From Oscillospiraceae bacterium Zagget12 (GTDB lineage Bacteria > Bacillota > Clostridia > UBA1381): 64,000 nt of DNA. Of the stretch, positions 54,786-63,400 are shown in pieces. Location of the stretch: the NCBI GenBank assembly GCA_001941225.1, contig MSHM01000027.1, positions 59,013 to 123,012 of the forward strand, read 5' to 3'. The notes under the pieces are model-generated. The model had not been told where the DNA came from. It did no database searches and was given only the letters and a program-made list of their open reading frames with translations. The first letter of the stretch is position 1, and every line of letters starts with the position of its first letter. A program made the position numbers and the translations under genes.

Positions 54786-56440
54786 ACTCTTATCCTTCTG
54801 TCATATTTATTATCAAATATTATTATGTTCTTCCTTTTTGAAAAATCACCCAGAACATCATATTCAAACTCTTCAAAATGAAGATGCTTTACTGTTTCCT
54901 TGCGCGGAAGATTTTCATATTCTCTTAGATTTTCACGTATAAATTCATCGCCGAGAATTTCAAACCGCTCCTTTAAAAGACCTCGGTTGTACTCCGTAAG
55001 CGACCATTTCGGCGTGTCCGCGCCCTTGTTGTTTATAAAATAGTCCAGCTTTAATATATCCTTGAATACCTCGTCGCCGCAAAATTTTGAAAGTATTTCA
55101 TAAAGCGAATTCCTCGACCTGCCCGCCGCGTCATACCCGTTCTCCGAATAAAACCCGCGCAAATCATCAAAGAAATCAAAGGGCGAGGCATATTTTTTAA
55201 GCAGGTATTCCATTGAATTTTCAAATACGCCGCTGTTATAGTACCTTTCAAATACCTCCTCTATCCCCTTTAAACGCAATATATCGTCATATGACATAAA
55301 GTCATTTTTCAGCACCTCATACGGCGGCTTTGAGCTGTAAACGTACCCGTATTTGTTTTCCTCGCCGCGAATTTTCGTGCCGCGCAAAAGCTTTAAAAAT
55401 CCGAGCTGTAAAACGTGCGGCCGCAATGCGAAAACATCGTCAAATGACTTTGCAAACGACTTAATATCCTCGAACGGCAGTCCCGCAATCAAATCAAGGT
55501 GCATATGCACTCCGCCCGCCTGCTTTACAAGTCCCACAGCGCGCTTTATCTTCTCAAAATCCGTTTTTCTGTCTATCGCTCTTATTGTATCATTATTTGT
55601 TGACTGCACCCCGATTTCAAGCTGAAAAAGTCCGTCCGGCGCCGCTTTGAAAAGCTCCGTCATCTCCTCGGTTATAAGGTCCGCGGCGACCTCAAAATGA
55701 AACGTGGTATTTTGGGCGTTGTCTATGAGGAATTTTATCAGCTCCGCCGCGCGCTTTCTGTCCGCATTAAAGGTTCTGTCCACAAATTTCACTATCCGCA
55801 CGCCGTGCTTTATAAAAAACATCAGCTCCTCTTTTACCGCGTCCATATCCCGAAAACGCACACTGTGCGTTGTGGACGACAGGCAGTAGCTGCATCTGAA
55901 CGGGCACCCTCGGCTTGACTCATAATATATCAGCTTTCCTTTGTTCCGCTCAATGTCCTCATCTGTATAGGGAAACGGTATCGAGGTAATATCGCTTATC
56001 ATTTCCCTGTCGGCATTGCGTATTATTTTTCCGTTTTTTCGGTAGGTCATTCCCTTTATATCGTCGCCCTTTTCCAGCCATTCCCTGAAGGTCGCCTCGC
56101 CCTCGCCGCGCATTATTCCGTCGATAAATCCGTACCGCTCCATATACTCCGCATCGTCAAAGCTCACCTCCGGTCCGCCGAAAATTATTTTCGTTTCGGG
56201 CGAAACCTTTTTGAGCATATCCGCGACGTCAAGGCACATTCCTATATTCCATATATAGCACGAAAACAACACCGCATCGGCTTTTTTTCGATATATCGAG
56301 CGCAAAATATCCTCCGCACGCTCGTTTATTGTGTACTCGGAAAACTCCACATCATACGGCATCGCGTATGCCTTGAGCGTTCTCACGCCCAGCGACGTGT
56401 GAATATATTTCGCGTTTATCGCCGCAAGTAAAATCTTCAT
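54764..56440 (-). CDS. B12-binding-domain radical SAM protein (DUF4080 type)
   Basis: 558 residues. An N-terminal cobalamin-binding-like Rossmann domain (INAKYIHTSLGVRTLKAYA; VLFSCYIWNIGMC; IIFGGPEVSFD) is followed by a radical SAM barrel with the cluster motif SSRGCPFRCSYCLSS (CxxxCxxC) and a C-terminal DUF4080-type domain. Such proteins probably carry out B12-dependent methylation or other radical chemistry; the substrate is not known. GGTGA is seven bases before ATG. It overlaps the transporter gene, so a shared role is possible. Confidence 0.87.
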   Translation of the reverse strand: MKILLAAINAKYIHTSLGVRTLKAYAMPYDVEFSEYTINERAEDILRSIYRKKADAVLFSCYIWNIGMCLDVADMLKKVSPETKIIFGGPEVSFDDAEYMERYGFIDGIMRGEGEATFREWLEKGDDIKGMTYRKNGKIIRNADREMISDITSIPFPYTDEDIERNKGKLIYYESSRGCPFRCSYCLSSTTHSVRFRDMDAVKEELMFFIKHGVRIVKFVDRTFNADRKRAAELIKFLIDNAQNTTFHFEVAADLITEEMTELFKAAPDGLFQLEIGVQSTNNDTIRAIDRKTDFEKIKRAVGLVKQAGGVHMHLDLIAGLPFEDIKSFAKSFDDVFALRPHVLQLGFLKLLRGTKIRGEENKYGYVYSSKPPYEVLKNDFMSYDDILRLKGIEEVFERYYNSGVFENSMEYLLKKYASPFDFFDDLRGFYSENGYDAAGRSRNSLYEILSKFCGDEVFKDILKLDYFINNKGADTPKWSLTEYNRGLLKERFEILGDEFIRENLREYENLPRKETVKHLHFEEFEYDVLGDFSKRKNIIIFDNKYDRRIRVCRDLKQ

Positions 56441-56543
56441 ATATAAATCACCTTATCCGTAAAACCCTTTTTATACGGTTAATTATACCATATATAACAG
56501 TTGAAAAAAAGTGTTTTTACGTTTTTTTCGCTGTTTACCATAA

Positions 56544-58670
56544 CTATTCTATTGTAAGAATTGCCGTAAGATATTCCTTGGTATTTCTTCCGACCATAAT
56601 TTCAAAATCGCCCTTTTCTACAACGTATTTTAAATCGCTCGTCACAAGGGCTAGATCGTTTGTATCGAGTTTTAGTGTCACCTTTTTAGTGTCCCCCGCT
56701 TTTATGAACACCTTTTCAAAGCCTTTAAGCTGCTTTGTCGGCGTAAGATGCGAGCTTACCACATCGTTTACAAACATCATAACGGTTTCCTTGCCGTCCA
56801 TATCACCGTTATTTTTTACGTTCACCGACACATTAATTATTTCTCCCGCCGAGGCTTTTACCTTCGACAGTTTTAAATCGGAATATTCAAATTTTGAATA
56901 CGACAATCCGTCGCCGAAATCATAGACATTCCCTTTCTGTAAATCCACATATCCGCCGCCGTGCCAGCCCGTATATTGATTATAATAGCACGGCGTTTGA
57001 GCGCTGTGGCGCGGGAAGGATATGCTGAGCTTACCGCTCGGGTTGAATTTTCCCGCTATCATTTCCGCGACCGCCATTCCTCCCAAATCTCCGCTGTTAA
57101 ACGATTCTATCACGGCGGCGCAGTTTTCCTTGAGATATGATATGCAAAGCGGTTTGCAGTTTACAAGCACGGCAATTACCGGTTTTTGTGTCCCCACAAG
57201 CCTCTTTACCAATTCAAGCTGATGACCCGATAATTCCAAATCCGTCCTGTCGCGGTACTCGCCGTTCTGCGCGAGACAGTCGCCGATTACGCATACAACC
57301 GCGTCGGCTTTTTCGGCAGCTTTAACCGCGTCCGAAATATAATTTTCCCTGCCGTAAATATCGCAGCCCTTACTGTATAATATATTTTCATCTCCGAACA
57401 CCTCTCTCATTCCGCGCAGAACCGTATAGAAATCACTTAAGGGCGTGACATTTTCTTTCGGAGTAGGGTGCGAGAAAAATGTCCAGTCGCCGTACTGTGC
57501 GCGTATATCGTCCGCGTTGGGACCTATCACGGCTATAGTTTTAGTGTCCCCTTTGAGCGGCAGCAAATTATCGTTTTTCAGCAATACAATACTTTCCTTT
57601 GTAAGCTCGTAATTCACGTTTTTGTGTCCCCTACAGCCGATAACATCTCTCTTTGGTCTTATTTTTTCATCAAAAAGTCCGAGGCGGAATTTAATTTTTA
57701 AAATTCTGCGAACCGCGTCGTTAATTAAATCCATATCAATTTTACTGTCCCCTACAAGCCGCAGCATACATTCGTAAAATTCGTGAGTATTCATACTCAT
57801 ATCATTGCCCGCCTCAACGGCTTTTTTTGACGCCTCCGTTAAATTCTCGGCAACGTGCTGATTGGTAACAAGACTTCTGACGTTTTCCCAGTCGGTTACG
57901 ATAAATCCGTCAAATCCGATTTCCTCCTTTAAAATTTCCCTTAATATATGCCTGTTCGCGGTAAGAGGGAGCGTGTCAATCGAGCCGTAAGCGGTCATCA
58001 TAGAGCCGCAGCCTATGTCCGCCGCCTTTTTGAACGGAGGCAGAAACACCTCTCTTATTTTACGCTCCGTAACGGGACTGTCATACGCGTCGCGGCCGCC
58101 GGTCGCCTCGCCGTAGGCGATATAGTGTTTCGCGCAGGCGATTATATAATTATCACATTCATATCCGTCGATTATCGCGCTGCCAAGCTCGCCGACAACA
58201 TAGCTGTCCTCGCCGAAGGTTTCATCGACGCGTCCCCATCTCAAATCGCGGGCGATACACAGAACCGGCGAAAACGTCCAGTCAAGACCGTCCGCCGCAA
58301 CCTCTCGGGCGGTGCATCGTCCCATCTCGCGGATAAGCTCGCGGTTAAAGCTGCACGAAACCGCAAGCTGCGACGGAAAAACAGTCGCGCCGTTTAAAAG
58401 CGCGTGTCCGTGTATCGCGTCAATGCCGAAAATCGGCGGAATACCGAGCCTTGTATTCGCAGCTTTGGCGCGTATATCGTCCGCCTCGCTGCCGAGAACG
58501 TGCAAAAACGAGCCTATTCCAAGCTCCTCATACCGCTCGTAATCCTCCTCGCTGAGCGTGTTATAGCTTACCTGTAGCATCTGCCCTATTTTTTCCTCGA
58601 CCGTCATACGCGAAAGCAAATCCTCCGCTCTTTCATCTGTGCCGACACTCTTGTCCTTATATTTTTCCAT
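56544..58670 (-). CDS. GH3 beta-glucosidase-type glycosidase
   Basis: 708 residues without a signal peptide, so probably cytoplasmic. The TIM-like domain has GIDAIHGHALLNGATVFP, DLRWGRVDETFGEDSY, CAKHYIAYG, and the nucleophile Asp in GFIVTDWENV. The second domain contains NGEYRDRTDLELSGHQ with the usual acid/base region, and a fibronectin-III-like C-terminal domain ends the protein. It likely hydrolyses cello- or xylo-oligosaccharides. Six copies of the TTTTAGTGTCCCC motif are spread over its sequence in all three frames, which is unusual. Promoter upstream at 58702-58730. Confidence 0.9.
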   Translation of the reverse strand: MEKYKDKSVGTDERAEDLLSRMTVEEKIGQMLQVSYNTLSEEDYERYEELGIGSFLHVLGSEADDIRAKAANTRLGIPPIFGIDAIHGHALLNGATVFPSQLAVSCSFNRELIREMGRCTAREVAADGLDWTFSPVLCIARDLRWGRVDETFGEDSYVVGELGSAIIDGYECDNYIIACAKHYIAYGEATGGRDAYDSPVTERKIREVFLPPFKKAADIGCGSMMTAYGSIDTLPLTANRHILREILKEEIGFDGFIVTDWENVRSLVTNQHVAENLTEASKKAVEAGNDMSMNTHEFYECMLRLVGDSKIDMDLINDAVRRILKIKFRLGLFDEKIRPKRDVIGCRGHKNVNYELTKESIVLLKNDNLLPLKGDTKTIAVIGPNADDIRAQYGDWTFFSHPTPKENVTPLSDFYTVLRGMREVFGDENILYSKGCDIYGRENYISDAVKAAEKADAVVCVIGDCLAQNGEYRDRTDLELSGHQLELVKRLVGTQKPVIAVLVNCKPLCISYLKENCAAVIESFNSGDLGGMAVAEMIAGKFNPSGKLSISFPRHSAQTPCYYNQYTGWHGGGYVDLQKGNVYDFGDGLSYSKFEYSDLKLSKVKASAGEIINVSVNVKNNGDMDGKETVMMFVNDVVSSHLTPTKQLKGFEKVFIKAGDTKKVTLKLDTNDLALVTSDLKYVVEKGDFEIMVGRNTKEYLTAILTIE
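56671..57752 (+). repeat. Six dispersed copies of TTTTAGTGTCCCC inside the GH3 gene
   Basis: Copies at 56671 (GTGTCACC variant), 56684, 57183 (TTTTTGTGTCCCC), 57539, 57619 (TTTTTGTGTCCCC) and 57740 (TTTTACTGTCCCC), all on the plus strand. The coding strand reads GDTK, GDTK, GTQK, GHKN and GDSK, so the motif is used in three different codon phases. Two copies continue as CCCCTACA(A)GCC. Confidence 0.8.
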
Positions 58671-58701
58671 AAATACACCGCCTGTTCATTAATTTAATTT
58701 C

Positions 58702-58730
58702 AGTATATATAATAAATTATCGCTTGTCAA
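58702..58730 (-). promoter_or_regulatory. SigA-type promoter of the GH3 gene
   Basis: Minus strand TTGACA, 17 bases, TATACT, about 30 bases before the ATG. Confidence 0.82.
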
Positions 58731-58800
58731 TATTTACTTTTTCTTTTTTTTGTGTTAAAATTACCTTTGCGAAATTTAAAAAGAAAGGTTTTGAAAAAAT

Positions 58801-59811
58801 ATGATAGCATCACTTAAAAGAGCGATTTTGCATATACTTGACGCCAATTCGGGCGTCAGCGTTTACAGCGATGAGGAGCTTGACATCACGGACGCGAGCA
58901 TAAACAGCTTTATAACCAAGCATATGGAGAAAATATTCGAGGACGCGGGACTGAGGAGCGCCGAATTCGCGGACAACAGCGGCTTTAAATACCACCTGTC
59001 GGAATACCTGCGTGACGAAAACTATTTTCAGACGATGTCGCAGTTTATCGCGCAGAGAGTTTACGAGGGCGTGAGCCAATCGGACAAGCCGGATTCATCG
59101 GATTTGCTTGTATGCGACTGCATAATAAACGAGCGTCCCACGCTTGCGATTCTGAAATGCGACAACAAAATCGGCTACACGCACCAGGTTATGCAGGAGG
59201 ACGGCAAGGTTAAAAATCAGATTATCAATCACTATGCGATTTTGCCGACCACCTCGCAGAAAATAAGCGAATGTGCGTTCATAAACGAGGACGATTTCAC
59301 GATTAAATATATAGGAAAAAGGCGCAAAATAGACGGCGAAACCACCGACCTAATCGCAGATGTGCTGCTTGAATGTATATATGACATATCGCCGCGCGAA
59401 TCGGTGAACGCGGTAAAAAAGATTGCCAAAAAGGTGACGGAGGAAAACGGCGGCGACGCTATCGAAACGCTTTCCAAAATGAAAGAATACATAACGGAGA
59501 ACGTGGATGAAGGCGGAGCCGATTACATAGAAACGGACAAGGTTGCCGAAAAGATATTTGACAGCAAGCCCGGTATGCGCGAGGAATTTATGGAAAAAAT
59601 CGAAAAAGCGAGCGTGCCGCAAAGGGTTGAGGTGAACAGCTACGTCACAAAAAAGCTCGCCTCAAATGTGAAAATAGTCACGGACATCGGCGTGGAGCTG
59701 ACATTTCCCGCCGAATACTACCAAAACAGCGAATATATTCAATTTATAAACAACGAGGACGGGACAATATCGATTCAAATAAACAACATAGGCGAGGTTA
59801 TAAACAAATAA
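58801..59811 (+). CDS. NA37-family nucleoid-associated protein
   Basis: 336 residues of the YejK/NdpA type (37-kDa nucleoid-associated family). The N-terminal SLKRAILHILDANSG and the central LLVCDCIINERPTLAILKCD with NHYAILPTTSQKISECAFIN are characteristic. In E. coli the relative binds the nucleoid; the role in Bacillota is not clear and a link to phage defence or DNA repair has been suggested elsewhere. It is a single gene between divergent GH3 and convergent Rrf2 genes. The AAAGG ribosome site is a little far (12 bases). Confidence 0.85.
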   Translation: MIASLKRAILHILDANSGVSVYSDEELDITDASINSFITKHMEKIFEDAGLRSAEFADNSGFKYHLSEYLRDENYFQTMSQFIAQRVYEGVSQSDKPDSSDLLVCDCIINERPTLAILKCDNKIGYTHQVMQEDGKVKNQIINHYAILPTTSQKISECAFINEDDFTIKYIGKRRKIDGETTDLIADVLLECIYDISPRESVNAVKKIAKKVTEENGGDAIETLSKMKEYITENVDEGGADYIETDKVAEKIFDSKPGMREEFMEKIEKASVPQRVEVNSYVTKKLASNVKIVTDIGVELTFPAEYYQNSEYIQFINNEDGTISIQINNIGEVINK

Positions 59812-59816
59812 AAAAT

Positions 59817-59844
59817 AGGGCTGCCGTCGGGCAGCCTTAATTTT
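59817..59844. terminator. Terminator between NA37 and Rrf2 genes
   Basis: GGCTGCC-GTCG-GGCAGCC followed by TTAATTTTAT, between convergent genes. Confidence 0.85.
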
Positions 59845-60283
59845 ATATGCAGAAATCAAAGGAGCTGTTTTCGCTCACGGTCACATTCACAAGGTCCTCA
59901 AGGGTGGCGGAGTCCACATAATCATTAATCACCTTATACAGACCCTCCCAAAATTTAATCGTCGGACAGACCTCCGCGCGGTCACATTGATTCACTTCGT
60001 CCTCCAGGCACGCCACGGGCGAAAGAGAACCCTCGGTTATGCGCAAAATATCGCCGACGGTGTATTCCGACGGCTTTTTTGCGAGTCTGTAGCCGCCCTG
60101 AGCGCCGCGTATGCTTTTCAGATACCCCACGCGCGCAAGCATACCGACTATCTGTTCAAGATATTTTATGGATATATTCTGCCTTTGCGCCACGTCGCGA
60201 ATGGATACGTTTTTGTTATTGCCGTGTATCGCAATGTCAAGCATAAGCCTAATCGCATATCGTCCCTTTGTAGAAATTTTCAT
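59843..60283 (-). CDS. Rrf2-family transcription regulator (IscR-like)
   Basis: 146 residues from the ATG at 60283; a TTG at 60292 sits on the AAAGGA site. Winged HTH (KISTKGRYAIRLMLDIA; SIRDVAQRQNISIKYLEQIVGMLA; SIRGAQGGYRLAK). Three cysteines (CLEDEVNQCDRAEVC) are spaced as in IscR-type iron-sulfur sensors, so it may bind a 2Fe-2S cluster. No isc/suf genes are adjacent; the target is unknown but its own promoter carries a palindrome. Confidence 0.88.
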   Translation of the reverse strand: MKISTKGRYAIRLMLDIAIHGNNKNVSIRDVAQRQNISIKYLEQIVGMLARVGYLKSIRGAQGGYRLAKKPSEYTVGDILRITEGSLSPVACLEDEVNQCDRAEVCPTIKFWEGLYKVINDYVDSATLEDLVNVTVSENSSFDFCI

Positions 60284-60320
60284 TTTAATCAATCCTTTAT
60301 AATAATTCTCCTATTCTCCC

Positions 60321-60337
60321 ATTCCATTAGTATGAAT
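60321..60337 (-). promoter_or_regulatory. Possible operator of the Rrf2 gene
   Basis: ATTC and GAAT half-sites frame the 17-base ATTCCATTAGTATGAAT, which overlaps the start region of the promoter. This placing would suit negative autoregulation; the half-sites are short, so this is tentative. Confidence 0.35.
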
Positions 60338-60364
60338 TATATCACCGTAGGCGCGGTTTGTCAA
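60336..60364 (-). promoter_or_regulatory. SigA-type promoter of the Rrf2 gene
   Basis: Minus strand TTGACA, exactly 17 bases, TATAAT: perfect consensus. Confidence 0.9.
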
Positions 60365-60389
60365 TACACGCGGCATATTTTGTGAAAAG

Positions 60390-60427
60390 CACAATGCGCG
60401 GAGAAAATCAATTCTCCGCGCATTGCT
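60390..60427 (-). terminator. Terminator of the beta-helix protein gene
   Basis: CAATGCGCGGAGAA pairs exactly with TTCTCCGCGCATTG around a six-base loop, downstream of the stop at 60457. On the minus strand a broken T-run (GTGCTTTTC) follows. Confidence 0.7.
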
Positions 60428-60456
60428 TAAGGACCAATTATGAGAAAATAGCTTGT

Positions 60457-63400
60457 TTATTTGCCCCAAGCGACAAGTACTAACGCTATATCCCTCGAGT
60501 CAATCTTACCGTCACGGTTAAGATCATTGCATAGATATTTAGCGATATAGCTATCTGACGGGCTTTCTATTTCATCATCGGTAGCATTGTAGCCGAAGTA
60601 AGACGTAACCGCCGACAGGTCGTAAAGATTGATTTGACCAATGGGTTCTTTAATATCACCCGCAAGGAATGTTATATCCGTATATGTGGTGCTGTCCTCA
60701 ACGCCGTCAACTGTGATAACAGGGTGAGTCGCCTCGTCCATAGCGTTATTCCATACATTCACGGTCACCTCTGTTGCGTCGGAATCCGGAACTACGCTTG
60801 CCGAGCAGGTTCTGTAGCCGCTGCCGGTGAATGTCAGAGCTGTACGGTAACCCGCAGCTACGGTTGTTTTGATAACATAGCCGTAGTAACCGGTGCTGCC
60901 TGTCTGCGGTGTAACATATCCTATTGTCGTGTCGGCTGTTGTTGATGAACCGTTGCTGCCGAGAGTGATTGTTTCATCGGGGTAATAGCTCTCCACAGAG
61001 CTGTCAACCGCGACCTTCATATCGGTGTATGCCGCCGTTTGTGAATAAACCCTGTTCGGGAACATTACGTTTATTGTAAGGTTTACCGAATCCGGAATTA
61101 TTTCGTTTTCGGCGGGAACCGTAAGAATGTCAAGGTAAAGTGTGCCGTATGGATTGTCATAGATGGCAGTGTCATCTATGGTTTCGTCTATAAAGTAATA
61201 CGTTCCATTGTTGTCACCCGAGCAGTTTACAATATTGTCATAGCCGTCGGTTACAAGAGTGAGAGAATATTTGCCCAAACCGCTTACCTTCACCGTTCCA
61301 AGAGTTATGCTCTTAGCGGTTATCGAGGTTGCTGTGCCGTCCATATTGAATTCGTATTCGCCGTCGCCGTTATTGATTAATCCTATGTATTCGTCTGTGT
61401 TAGCCGTCACGGTAAGAGCGCCTGTGCTTGTTATATCGCAGGTTTCGTTTTTGGAATTTTCGTCGCTAAGCACAAACTTAAGCTGCGCTGATGTGAATTT
61501 TTCGATAGGAGCCTCGTTGCCGTCTATGTCGCCTTTAAGAACAATATTATACACGTCATCGGTACCGGTTTCCTCAAGTGAAACGTATAAGTCCTCCGCG
61601 TAGCTGAGCGCAAGCTGAACCACGTTGTTGTCACCGTTTATAATTCTGTAAAGCGTGTTGTCGCTTGCGAATCGCGTGCTGTAATCGTCGTCGTTCGTGC
61701 CGGTTACATCAACAAGTTCGGTTTCCGTAGGCGCAACTGCCGAGGTAACGCCTGCCGAGCCAAAGAATGTCGTTGAATCATCTATTGTAATCGTTTTGCC
61801 GGATTTGATGTATACGTTGTTATTTTCGCTGCTGTTATCGGTATTACCGGTAACGCTTGATGAACCTGCAAGGGTAAACGTGCCGCCGTTGATATACGCA
61901 CCGCCGCCATTATCCGCTACATTGTTTGATACTTCGGTATCTGTAAGCGTAACGGCGTCGTCCGCATATATACCGCCGCCCTGAGATCTGTTGTTGCTGT
62001 CTATTGTATTGTAGGTTATGGTACAGTCGGTTGCGGTAAATGTATCGCTTTCCGCATATACGCCGCCGCCTCTGTTGCCTGCGGTATTTTGGGTTATTGT
62101 GGCATTCTCCATAGCAACTGTCGAATGATTGTCTAATGCCACACCGCCGCCGTTGTTGTCTGCGCTGTTGTAGCTGATTTCACCGCCGGTCATTGTTGCA
62201 GTTCCGCCATAGCTGTAAATACCGCCGCCGTCATTTGTTGATGTATTGTCGCTGATTTCGCCACCGGACATTGTGAATGTGCTTGTTACATACACACCGC
62301 CGCCGTATTCTGCGCTATTACTGATAATGCTGCCTCTGCTCACTGCCAATTCGCTAGAGTCATCTACATACATACCGCCACCCTTAGTTGCGGTATTGTC
62401 GCTGATTTCGCCGCCGGACAGGGTAGTTTTGCCGTTTTCATTGTATACACCGCCGCCCCAGTCTGCGCTGCTGTTGCTAATTGTACCACCGGACATTGTA
62501 AACCCGCTATAAGAAGTATCACCACGCACATACACACTACCGCCTTCTTCGGTTGCGGTATTGTTGCTGATTTCGCCGCTGGACATTTCAAAGACACCAT
62601 AATCATTTACATACACACCGCCGCCGTGTGTTGCTGTATTGTCGCTGATTGTACCGTCATTCATGGTGAATGTAGTATAATAGCCATTTTCACCGTAAAG
62701 GTATACACCGCCGCCGCTATTGCAGTTTATGCCGCCGTTGCCGCTGATTGTGGCATTGTCGGACATGGTAAAATCACTATATATACCTGCATACACACCG
62801 CCGCCGTATTCTGCGGTATTGCCGTTGATTTCAGCATCGTTTTCCATTATAAAATCAGTATTATCATTTAAATATACACCGCCGCCGTTGGCTGCACCGT
62901 TATCGCCGATTGTGCCGCCGGACATTGTGAATGTGTTGTCACAATTAATATATACACCGCCGCCATAGCTACATGTATCTATTGCCCCATTTCCGCTGAT
63001 TTCGCCGCCGGACATTGTAAACAACGTACTGTTATCATTTAGATACACACCACTGCCGCGGAATCGTGCGGTATTGCCACTAATTGCGGCATTGTCAGAC
63101 ATGGTAAATTCACCACACACATACACACCGCCACCCTCGCTATCAGATGCATCTGTTGCAGTATTGTCGCTGATTGTGGCATTTTGGGACATTGTAAATT
63201 TAGCCCTGAAATATATATACACACCACCGCCGCCGCGTACTACAGTATTGTTGCTGATTTCGCCAGCGGACATGGTGAATGTGCTGCTCTCACCAAGATA
63301 CACACCGCCGCCCTCGCTATATGTATCTGTTACTGTATTATTGCTGATTTCGCCTCCGGTCATGGTAAACTCACAATAATTATTTACATACACACCGCCG

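Noticed and set aside
56544..58670. Frameshift or assembly error as the source of the odd motif copies in the GH3 gene
   Set aside because: The frame runs without interruption and all GH3 motifs are in place, so the copies are genuine in-frame sequence.
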